This document shows, piece after piece, positions 50,930-57,797 of a DNA stretch of 64,000 bases. The stretch is from the NCBI GenBank assembly GCA_041743125.1, contig JBGTNK010000197.1:3028-67027 (forward strand). Reading direction: 5' to 3'. The translations under genes were made by a program, and so were the position numbers. How positions within the stretch are numbered: position 1 is the first letter of the stretch; each line of letters opens with the position of its first letter. The stretch comes from Terrimonas_B sp041743125. GTDB taxonomy: Bacteria; Bacteroidota; Bacteroidia; Chitinophagales; Chitinophagaceae. Below the pieces are notes generated by a model. The model was given only the letters and a program-made list of their open reading frames with translations, made no database searches and had not been told where the DNA came from.

Positions 50930-51094
50930 ATGAGACGGGTGCTTTTTATAGTAGCTGCATTAACAGCGGTAGCATGGATGATCGGCTTTTTTATTTTAAA
51001 GGCGGGTATGTTTATCCATGTTTCAATGATGACATCCGCTCTTTGTTGGATGCAGGCAATCATTATTAATCCGAAGCCGCAGGTTATTCGTTAG
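50930..51094 (+). CDS. DUF5670 / lmo0937-type small membrane protein
   Basis: A 54-aa protein with two hydrophobic helices: RRVLFIVAALTAVAWMIGFF and MFIHVSMMTSALCWMQAIII. The WxIGFF...GxxIH turn is the pattern of DUF5670 proteins. I chose the ATG at 50930; a longer in-frame start at 50861 would include the putative promoter element. The function is unknown, and the family is common beside stress genes. A terminator follows 45 bp after the stop. Confidence 0.65.
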   Translation: MRRVLFIVAALTAVAWMIGFFILKAGMFIHVSMMTSALCWMQAIIINPKPQVIR

Positions 51095-51455
51095 TTATTT
51101 GATATTTCCAGGCTTCAGGGAATAATCCAGGTATAGTGAGGTTCTTTCAAATTGAAGGGCCTTTTTTAATTTAGCTCCTTTCTACCTTGGGATGAGTAGA
51201 TTATCTTATTGTTTTCCGATTACCTTTATTCCCATCCATTTATTTATTTGTAATAGCAAATGGCAGAAATTATTTTTTAAATATAGATCAGCGATAAATG
51301 TTCTTAAGCGTACCAGCTTAAATGCCGTGAAAGAATCAAAGAACTTGTTTGGTAGAATGAGGAAGAAAATTTGGAATGAATAATCTGGTATAATAAGGAA
51401 TTATAAGAAAAATAGAAGTTCCACTTTTAATTTCCGGTTAAAAATAAATACGGCA
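51095..51455. other. 361-bp spacer between DUF5670 and the histidine kinase genes
   Basis: Apart from the terminator at 51140-51167 I see no gene I can support. A 63-codon frame at 51192-51383 has no recognisable features. TGGTATAATAA at 51386-51396 repeats the first 11 bases of the element before the SDR gene (45526-45516), but without the TTTC half. Confidence 0.5.
51140..51167 (+). terminator. intrinsic terminator of the DUF5670 gene
   Basis: GGTTCTTTCAA pairs (with G-U pairs) to TTGAAGGGCC and is followed by TTTTTTAATTT. Confidence 0.6.
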
Positions 51456-52238
51456 ATGGAAAAAAATAAATTAAGTGACGAAGCAGAAAACAATGACCCG
51501 GATGCTAAAATAAGGGAAGTAAATAATAATGCCACCCGGGTAAATTTTTTGAAGAGTAAAGAGAAGTTTGTGATAAGTAATCGAATTGCCAGAACAATTG
51601 CGCATGAAATCAGAAATCCATTAACTAATATATCTCTGGCATCAGACCAATTAAAGGAAGCGGGAACGCAGGACGAAGATTCGGTTCTTTTGCACAGCAT
51701 GATTAGCCGCAGCATTGGACGGATTAATCATTTATTATCAGAGTTATTAAATGCCACAAGATTTGAGAATTTGGTTTATACTACATCAGATATTAATACA
51801 ATAGTAGACGAAACCATAAGTGAAAACGGGGAAAACTTAGCTAAACAAAACATAGAGATTGTCAGGCGATACGAAAAACTACCTTTTGAAATGCGGGTTG
51901 ACAAAGAGAAAATAAAGGTAGCTTTTTCAAATATTATATCAAACGCTATTGAAGCGATGAGTGAAAAAAATGACGGGGTTCTCGAAATCCGGATACATGG
52001 TCAGCACGATAATCAATGTATCATTGAATTCAAGGATGAAGGGATTGGAATTAACGAGGAAATATTACAAGATATTTTTGAACCTTATTTTACCACCAAA
52101 TTAAAAAACAGTGGGTTGGGCCTTACCCAAACACAAAATATAGTTCTAAGTCACAAAGGGAATATACATGTAAAAAGCAAAGTTGGAACGGGCTCCGTAT
52201 TTTTTGTGATATTAAATAGCAATGAAAATGAAGAGTAA
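51456..52238 (+). CDS. soluble sensor histidine kinase
   Basis: A 260-aa kinase with no membrane segment and no recognisable sensor domain. The dimerisation/phosphoacceptor helix is ARTIAHEIRNPLTNISLASD (His near residue 53). The ATPase boxes are NIISNAIEAMSEKNDG (N box near 165), FKDEGIGINEE (G1) and YFTTKLKNSGLGLTQTQNIV (F/G2 boxes). The first 45 residues are polar and disordered-looking. It probably passes phosphate to the receiver-only protein or to the NtrC-type regulator encoded next to it. The signal must come from a partner or from the cytosol. Confidence 0.88.
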   Translation: MEKNKLSDEAENNDPDAKIREVNNNATRVNFLKSKEKFVISNRIARTIAHEIRNPLTNISLASDQLKEAGTQDEDSVLLHSMISRSIGRINHLLSELLNATRFENLVYTTSDINTIVDETISENGENLAKQNIEIVRRYEKLPFEMRVDKEKIKVAFSNIISNAIEAMSEKNDGVLEIRIHGQHDNQCIIEFKDEGIGINEEILQDIFEPYFTTKLKNSGLGLTQTQNIVLSHKGNIHVKSKVGTGSVFFVILNSNENEE

Positions 52239-52270
52239 TGTGTCCGGGGAAAATTTTCTACAAAAGAAGT

Positions 52271-52687
52271 TTATTCTTTTATCTTTTCAATTGTTTTGAA
52301 TATGATATCCCTGGTAAAAGGTTTTCCTATAAAAAAGTCAACTCCTTCGTTATAAGCTTTTTCCCTGTCAGAGGTTGTATCGTGAGCGGTGATCATTACA
52401 ATTTTTGAGGCCGGATAATCTTCTTTAAAGTGGCGGATCGTGTCAATACCATATCCATCAGGAAGATGGTTATCCAGGAAAATAACAGCAGGATCATGTT
52501 GTTTCAGATAACTTTCTCCTTCAGCAAGTGTGGTAGCAAAGGTGGCCTCATAATTTTTTAGGCTTAATATACCTTTCAGGAGATAACAAATATCTGTCTC
52601 GTCATCAATTATGAGAGCTCGTGGTTTATTTTTATTGTCCTGTGGCATGGGAACGGGCTCTGTATTAAATATTTGTCGATGTTGCAT
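52271..52687 (-). CDS. receiver-only response regulator
   Basis: A CheY-like receiver of 138 residues from the ATG at 52687. The acidic pocket is RALIIDDETDICYLL, the phosphoacceptor Asp lies in VIFLDNHLPDGYG, Thr in IVMITAHDTT, and Lys in FFIGKPFTRD. In-frame ATGs at 52816 and 52648 are alternatives; the longest form adds a hydrophobic lead (RFFFIIILIYTQIM) that could be a membrane anchor. No output domain is present. It is divergent from the NtrC-type gene and probably acts as a phosphate shuttle or sink in the same relay. Confidence 0.82.
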   Translation of the reverse strand: MQHRQIFNTEPVPMPQDNKNKPRALIIDDETDICYLLKGILSLKNYEATFATTLAEGESYLKQHDPAVIFLDNHLPDGYGIDTIRHFKEDYPASKIVMITAHDTTSDREKAYNEGVDFFIGKPFTRDIIFKTIEKIKE

Positions 52688-52837
52688 CACCTCTTTAAGG
52701 GAAACAATTATACTGCCAAATGCAAAAACCAGATTTTCAACTTGATGAAAACGAATAAAGTCCGGCATGATTTGAGTATATATCAGTATAATAATAAAAA
52801 AAAATCTTAATTTCATTCACTACTTAATTATAGAAAA

Positions 52838-54256
52838 ATGAGAAAGAAAATCCTCATTATTGATGATGATTTAGATTTATGTACGCTTTTGGGAAGGTAT
52901 CTGACTAAGAATGGCTATGATATTGATATGGCCCATTCTGGCGCCAAGGGAATTGCAAAATTCCTGGAGCAGAAGTTTGATATGGTTATATGCGATTATC
53001 GCTTAGGAGATATGGAGGGAATTAAGGTATTAACAACACTTCGCAAAGAGAATCCCGGAATTAAAGTACTTATGATCACCGGGTACTCAGATATTAAAAC
53101 CGCAGTTGAAGTAATCAAATTGGGCGCATTTGACTATATAGTTAAGCCGCTGATACCTGATGAGGTATTAAGTGTATTGAATAAAGCCATAATGCAACCT
53201 GAAGCAGCAAAACTTAAGCCCGGTGAGCCCTTACCATCAGGCGCCAAAAAAGGACCTGCCAGGCCCGAATATCATAATGATGAGTTTATGATAGGAAGAT
53301 CGGCTGCTACCCGTGCCTTGTATGAACAAATCAATATAGTGGCAGGTACAAACTATAGTGTGATTTTATACGGTGAAAGTGGGACCGGCAAAGAAGTGAT
53401 AGCTAAGACTATACACGAGCTAAGTAGCCGGAAAGGCAAGCCTTTTATTGCAATGGATTGTGGAACCTTATCGAAAGAATTAGCAGGAAGTGAACTTTTT
53501 GGTCATGTAAAGGGTGCATTTACCGGTGCACTGCAGGATAAAGAGGGCCATTTTGAAATGGCAGACGGAGGAACACTTTTTCTGGATGAAGTAGGTAACC
53601 TGTCCCTTGATGTGCAGGCCACTTTGCTGCGTGTAATTCAGGAAAGAAAATTTAAACGGGTTGGAGGCAACAAAGAAACAAATGTAGACGTAAGAATTAT
53701 AGTAGCATCCAATGAAAATTTGCAGGAAGGATACCGTAAAGGAAAATTCAGGGAGGACCTTTATCACAGGTTCAATGAATTTTCGATTAATCTTCCTTCC
53801 CTTCGCAGTCGCCGCGAAGATATCCTGGCTTTTGCCGACTTTTTCCTTGCAAAAACCAATACTGAATTAGAAAAAGAGGTGATAGGTTTTGAAGAAGATG
53901 TTCTTCAAACTTTTTTACAGTATTCCTGGCCAGGGAATCTGAGAGAATTCAGAAATGTTGTGAGGCGAGCCGTGTTGCTTACTCCTCCCGGTGAAAAAAT
54001 TAAGCTTAATTCTTTGCCATGGGAAATCAATAATATTGAACCCCTTCATTCTGGCAATCACGAAGTAAACTCGTCCCCTGTTCTGGCTCCTGCTCCCCGA
54101 AAAGAACTGGATCTGAAAGATGCAGCAAGCAGGGCAGAATACGAAACGATTATGGCTGTATTGCAACAAGTTAACTTTAATAAGAAAAAGGCAGCTGAAG
54201 TGCTTAATATTGATCGTAAAACACTTTATAATAAGATCAAGAATTTCCAGGAATAA
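52838..54256 (+). CDS. NtrC-family sigma-54-dependent response regulator
   Basis: A 472-aa three-domain activator. The receiver (about 4-120) has LIIDDDLDLC, phospho-Asp in MVICDYRLGD and Lys in DYIVKPLIP. The AAA+ domain (about 145-380) has Walker A GESGTGKEVIAK, the sigma-54 contact loop GAFTGA (HVKGAFTGALQDKEG), Walker B GGTLFLDEVGNL and the Arg-finger region YHRFNEFSINLPSLRSR. The C-terminal Fis-type HTH is NKKKAAEVLNIDRKTLYNKI. It should activate RNA polymerase with RpoN after phosphorylation, probably by the kinase at 51456. A terminator follows. Confidence 0.94.
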   Translation: MRKKILIIDDDLDLCTLLGRYLTKNGYDIDMAHSGAKGIAKFLEQKFDMVICDYRLGDMEGIKVLTTLRKENPGIKVLMITGYSDIKTAVEVIKLGAFDYIVKPLIPDEVLSVLNKAIMQPEAAKLKPGEPLPSGAKKGPARPEYHNDEFMIGRSAATRALYEQINIVAGTNYSVILYGESGTGKEVIAKTIHELSSRKGKPFIAMDCGTLSKELAGSELFGHVKGAFTGALQDKEGHFEMADGGTLFLDEVGNLSLDVQATLLRVIQERKFKRVGGNKETNVDVRIIVASNENLQEGYRKGKFREDLYHRFNEFSINLPSLRSRREDILAFADFFLAKTNTELEKEVIGFEEDVLQTFLQYSWPGNLREFRNVVRRAVLLTPPGEKIKLNSLPWEINNIEPLHSGNHEVNSSPVLAPAPRKELDLKDAASRAEYETIMAVLQQVNFNKKKAAEVLNIDRKTLYNKIKNFQE

Positions 54257-54271
54257 TTCATTCCGGTAATA

Positions 54272-54319
54272 TAAAAAAGAGACCACCTTGATTCTTATTT
54301 TCAAGGTGGTCTCTTTTTT
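54272..54319. terminator. strong bidirectional terminator
   Basis: AAAAAAGAGACCACCTTGA (54272-54290 region) and TCAAGGTGGTCTCTTTTTT form an 18-19 bp stem around a 9-base loop, with T-runs on both strands. Shared by the convergent NtrC-type and T9SS protein genes. Confidence 0.9.
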
Positions 54320-54330
54320 AATCAGTCTTT

Positions 54331-55569
54331 TTAATGTACAAGGATTTTCCTGCTGAAAATACTTTTATTATGTTGATCCATTATCTTAACGAGATAAAAA
54401 CCTTTGCTTGAAGAAGAAGGAAGAAGTAAATGAGTAGTTTGGCCTTTTCCTTTTACATGAGTCATTGTTTGTGTTACATGACGGCCCAGGGCATCTTTCA
54501 CCTGTACATAATAATTTCCTTCGGCAAGATCGAACTGAATAGAAAATTTATTATTAATGACAGGGTTGGGAAACAATTGAACTCTTCCGTCATCAATTTC
54601 ATCAGTATTTTTTAATAAGCTAATTAGGGGGGAAGGTTTTCGTGTTGCAAGCAGATTGCTATTAGCCAGATCAGCCGTTCGCCATCCTCCGGCAGACTTA
54701 CCCGGGATTGCCACCCAAGTTTTACTATCAACTAAGTAAATAGTGTTGTTATCCAGGGCACTTGTAACTAATATTTGATTATTATTATCAACCGCCGCTC
54801 CATTTATTGTAAATGTTGGTGGCAGCCCTGAAATTACCCCGATATAGGTAGCTATTTTAGTTTCAATATTTATTCTGAACACATTCTTCCTGTTTGTAAA
54901 AACAAAAAGATTACCATCATCATCGGCAATCATATCCCCTCCAAAACTGGTACAAGAATTATGAACAGATACACTATTATTTTTAGGATCATCCACAATG
55001 GCACCCAGATCAGAAATCAAAATTTGTTTTCCGGTTGTAAACCGTAACAATTGGTTTCCATCATTGGTTAAGGCATATCCATTTCCGTCTGAAGCTATGG
55101 CCATGCGGGTAATAATATTACTTTGGTCGGTGGCTTTTACAGCAAGGCCCGACAAATCAGGGGTAGGTACAAAATAAACATTCATGCTTTTCAGATCAAT
55201 ATACCTGAGTTGATTGAGGAACATAGGAGTGTAATATATCCTATGGCTTTTTTTATCATAGGCAATTGCGGCTACTCCGGTTGCAAATGCAGCATTAGCT
55301 GCTTTGCCGAATCTTGCATCCTGGAAAGGTTCGATCATTTGTTTTTTAGTTGTTTCGTCATAGTTAAGCCGGTTTACATCCGTTCCATTTAATAACACAT
55401 CACTGAAGTTCCCGGTATGCAGATCTATTTTTCTTAGATAGTTCCAATTGGACCCATCTTTTGATATATCAGTAATTGCGTATGCAAAGCGATCTGTTTG
55501 GGAAAAGGATAAAAAGAAGGAGAATGTGAAACAGAAAACAAAAATGTAAATAGGTATATTTTTTTTCAT
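54331..55569 (-). CDS. secreted protein with T9SS type A C-terminal sorting domain
   Basis: A 412-aa exported protein from the ATG at 55569; the signal peptide is YIFVFCFTFSFFLSFSQ. The main part (about 25-315) looks like a beta-propeller of repeated strands (ITRMAIASDGNGYALTNDGN, MIADDDGNLFVFTNRKNVF, AAVDNNNQILVTSALDNNT). The last 80 residues are a type IX secretion sorting domain: VQLFPNPVINNKFSIQF, YYVQVKDALGRHV, KGFYLVKIMDQHNKSIFSRK. It is carried across the outer membrane by the T9SS and anchored or released. Binding partner unknown. A strong terminator follows. Confidence 0.85.
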   Translation of the reverse strand: MKKNIPIYIFVFCFTFSFFLSFSQTDRFAYAITDISKDGSNWNYLRKIDLHTGNFSDVLLNGTDVNRLNYDETTKKQMIEPFQDARFGKAANAAFATGVAAIAYDKKSHRIYYTPMFLNQLRYIDLKSMNVYFVPTPDLSGLAVKATDQSNIITRMAIASDGNGYALTNDGNQLLRFTTGKQILISDLGAIVDDPKNNSVSVHNSCTSFGGDMIADDDGNLFVFTNRKNVFRINIETKIATYIGVISGLPPTFTINGAAVDNNNQILVTSALDNNTIYLVDSKTWVAIPGKSAGGWRTADLANSNLLATRKPSPLISLLKNTDEIDDGRVQLFPNPVINNKFSIQFDLAEGNYYVQVKDALGRHVTQTMTHVKGKGQTTHLLLPSSSSKGFYLVKIMDQHNKSIFSRKILVH

Positions 55570-55639
55570 AAACAACAGTTTGAAGGTGAAATAGTGTTAC
55601 TATTAAGTTACAACTATTCTTTTTCAGAATGAATTTTCT

Positions 55640-55845
55640 TTAGGTACTTCCATTCCGGAAAAATAAAAAACCCTCCGCAGATAGCGGAAGGTTTTTCAAT
55701 AAAGCCCTGAGCATAAATTTATTAATCTGACGGGCTACGGTAAATTTAATTTCTGGAGATTCTCCATTTTTATTCAGTTGCAACAGGTAAATGCCGGGTT
55801 GAAGCTTGCCAGTATGGTTGAAATTACTGTCGATTTTGCCAGGTT
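55640..55845 (-). pseudogene. remnant of a T9SS C-terminal sorting domain
   Basis: Directly behind the paaY stop, and overlapping its last codons in another frame, the minus strand reads KIDSNFNHTGKLQPGIYLLQ, then LNKNGESPEIKFTVARQ. This matches the last strands of a T9SS type A sorting domain. There is no start codon or upstream domain; the rest of the host gene is gone or was never here. The frame runs on through a hairpin to a stop at 55640-55642. It may be debris of a recombination between T9SS genes; two intact ones lie on either side. Confidence 0.45.
55667..55696 (-). terminator. intrinsic terminator behind paaY and the T9SS remnant
   Basis: AAACCTTCCGC-TATCT-GCGGAGGGTTTTTTATTTTT on the minus strand: 9-10 bp stem (one mismatch) and a U-tract. 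Confidence 0.75.
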
Positions 55846-56420
55846 TTATAATAACTATCCTGCTTTGGAAGATCTGATGGAATTTTTCTTAGAGGTTCTG
55901 TTACAAAACTATGTTCATACATTATTGAAGGTAAAGATTGATATAGTGCTGTTCCTTCTTTTTTCCAAGCCAGCATTTCATCTGAAACTTCTTTCACTAT
56001 TTTTCCCGGATTACCAGCTACAATGCTCCGTGGAGGAATTTTTTCACCTTCCTTAATAAATGTCAAGGCTCCCACTATACTTTCTTCACCTAATTCTACA
56101 TGGTCCATTACTACTGAATTCATTCCTATCAGGCAATTTTTCCCAATGCAAGCGCCGTGAATTACAGCACCGTGCCCTATGTGAGCATTTTCTTTTAATA
56201 ATACTATAAGTCCCGGAAACATATGGATGGTACAATTTTCCTGCACGTTACATCCGTCCTCGATAATGATTTGCCCCCAATCACCCCGGAGTGCGGCGCC
56301 AGGCCCAATAAAACAATTTTTTCCAATGATTACATTTCCTGTTACCGCTGCTTGCGGATGTATGTATGAAGATTCGTGAATCACAGGGATATAATTATTA
56401 AAAGAGTAGATCATATTCAA
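55824..56420 (-). CDS. paaY: PaaY-type gamma-carbonic anhydrase-like thioesterase
   Basis: A left-handed beta-helix protein of 198 residues (ATG at 56420 or, two codons later, 56414). The hexapeptide repeats run through HPQAAVTGNVIIGKNCFIGP and IIIEDGCNVQENCTIHMFPG, then AHIGHGAVIHGACIGKNCLI. The three zinc histidines are in TIHMF and HIGHGAVIHG. The C-terminal EVSDEMLAWKKEGTALYQSL helix is typical of PaaY. In phenylacetate degradation PaaY is a thioesterase that clears a toxic CoA intermediate. It is the third gene after paaG and paaI on the same strand. Confidence 0.88.
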   Translation of the reverse strand: MNMIYSFNNYIPVIHESSYIHPQAAVTGNVIIGKNCFIGPGAALRGDWGQIIIEDGCNVQENCTIHMFPGLIVLLKENAHIGHGAVIHGACIGKNCLIGMNSVVMDHVELGEESIVGALTFIKEGEKIPPRSIVAGNPGKIVKEVSDEMLAWKKEGTALYQSLPSIMYEHSFVTEPLRKIPSDLPKQDSYYKTWQNRQ

Positions 56421-56493
56421 TAATTTATTAAAACTGAAAAATGAGAGCCGGGCAGTTAGTCAGGTTAGAGCACAAAGGATTTTTTGTACCCAT

Positions 56494-56922
56494 TCAGGAG
56501 ATCAATGACTTGCCTGTTCTGAAACAAGTTCCTTTAAAAATGGCAACCATTTGATTATCCTGATTAAAAATGCTGACATGATAAAGCCCGGTAGATCTTC
56601 CATTATGAATTTCTATGGCTTCAGCGATCAATACATCACCGGTATGAACTGGTTTTGTAAAATTTATGGAAGTATCCAAAGCTACCGACAGATTATTTCT
56701 GTTGTTGCAGGCAAAAGCAAATGCGCTATCAGCCAGTGAAAAAGCGATACCTCCATGTACAATCCCAAGTCCATTTATCATTTCTCTGCGTACTAACATT
56801 TTTATTTTACTATACCCTTCCTTAATTTGTATTACTTCTATACCCATCCATTGACTGAACAGATCGTCATTCATCATCTTTGTTACCACCTCGATTGCAA
56901 ACTGATCTTTATTTTTAAGCAT
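56494..56922 (-). CDS. paaI: PaaI hot-dog fold acyl-CoA thioesterase
   Basis: A 142-aa thioesterase that hydrolyses phenylacetyl-CoA derivatives to free trapped CoA. The hot-dog helix region shows INGLGIVHGGIAFSLADSAF (His-Gly-Gly near residues 55-57, catalytic Asp in LADSAFA) and then NNLSVALDTSINFTKPVHTG. The start ATG is at 56922, 17 bp after paaG ends. Size and motif order match PaaI. The operon context paaG-paaI-paaY supports the name. Confidence 0.9.
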   Translation of the reverse strand: MLKNKDQFAIEVVTKMMNDDLFSQWMGIEVIQIKEGYSKIKMLVRREMINGLGIVHGGIAFSLADSAFAFACNNRNNLSVALDTSINFTKPVHTGDVLIAEAIEIHNGRSTGLYHVSIFNQDNQMVAIFKGTCFRTGKSLIS

Positions 56923-56939
56923 TGAAATTGATATGTAAA

Positions 56940-57713
56940 TTATTCTCCTCTAAACACCGGTTTTCTTTTTTCTAAGAAGGCATTAATACCCTCCCTGTAA
57001 TCCGCTGTTTGTGCGGCCTTCTGCTGAAAAATATCTTCATCATGTAAATGCTCTTCAAAACTGGTTGACAGGGACATGTTTAATAATTGTTTGGTATATG
57101 CAAGACCTTTTGTTGGCATTTGAGCAAGGTATACGGCTATATTCCAGCTATTCTCAGAAAATGTTTCGTCTGTAAACATCTTGTAGATCATTCCCATCTT
57201 TTCAGCCTCTTTTGCTATGACCTTTTCACCCAGCATCATTAGTGCTGAGGATTTTTGCCATCCAATCAAGCGGGGTAAAATAAAAGTACCACCACTATCT
57301 GGCACCAGGCCAATTTTTGAAAATGCCTGGATGAACACCGCAGATTCCGATGCCACAACTATATCACAACACAAGGCAATATTAGCTCCTGCACCTGCCG
57401 CTATTCCATTAACAGCGACAACAACCGGCTTCTCCAGTTTTCTGATTTTAATAACTATAGGGTTAAAATGTTCATGCAGGATATTTTGTACTCCCGGCCC
57501 GTCAGGGTCTGAAACCTCTGAGAGATCCTGGCCGGCGGAAAATGCCTTACCATTTCCAATAATATAAACACAACGTATATCATTGCTTTTACACTCATCC
57601 AGGTATTCCTGCATTAAGAAAGCCATCTCCCGGTTAAAGGAATTTAATTTCTCGGGCCGGTTGAGGGTAATGCAGGCAACAGTTTCTTTTACTTCAAAAA
57701 GAATGGAAGACAT
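56940..57713 (-). CDS. paaG: 2-(1,2-epoxy-1,2-dihydrophenyl)acetyl-CoA isomerase
   Basis: A crotonase-fold isomerase of 257 residues, which converts the ring epoxide of phenylacetyl-CoA to oxepin-CoA, the substrate of PaaZ. The oxyanion segments are KAFSAGQDLSEV near residue 58 and AVNGIAAGAGANIALCCDIV near 100. The catalytic Asp equivalent is in FSKIGLVPDSGGTFILPRLI near 140, which matches the PaaG type (Asp, not the double Glu of hydratases). It is the first gene of the paaG-paaI-paaY unit, with a TATGTTTG box 22 bp upstream. Confidence 0.9.
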   Translation of the reverse strand: MSSILFEVKETVACITLNRPEKLNSFNREMAFLMQEYLDECKSNDIRCVYIIGNGKAFSAGQDLSEVSDPDGPGVQNILHEHFNPIVIKIRKLEKPVVVAVNGIAAGAGANIALCCDIVVASESAVFIQAFSKIGLVPDSGGTFILPRLIGWQKSSALMMLGEKVIAKEAEKMGMIYKMFTDETFSENSWNIAVYLAQMPTKGLAYTKQLLNMSLSTSFEEHLHDEDIFQQKAAQTADYREGINAFLEKRKPVFRGE

Positions 57714-57735
57714 AGAGGAAGTTTATTTACAAAAA

Positions 57736-57743
57736 CAAACATA
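57736..57743 (-). promoter_or_regulatory. -7 box of the paaGIY unit (TATGTTTG)
   Basis: TATGTTTG fits TAnnTTTG, 22 bp before the paaG ATG and just behind the terminator of the LamG-domain gene. Confidence 0.45.
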
Positions 57744-57747
57744 CAAA

Positions 57748-57778
57748 AAAAGCATCCTGCGGGAGGCAGGATGCTTTT
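57748..57778 (-). terminator. intrinsic terminator of the LamG/T9SS gene
   Basis: AAAAGCATCCTGC and GCAGGATGCTTTT form a perfect 13-bp stem with a 5-base loop (GGGAG on +); T-runs on both strands. Confidence 0.9.
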
Positions 57779-57797
57779 TAATAAAGGAAAGTATTAT

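Noticed and set aside
51192..51383. A 63-codon + strand frame before the histidine kinase gene
   Set aside because: No recognisable domain, no start support and composition unlike the neighbouring genes.
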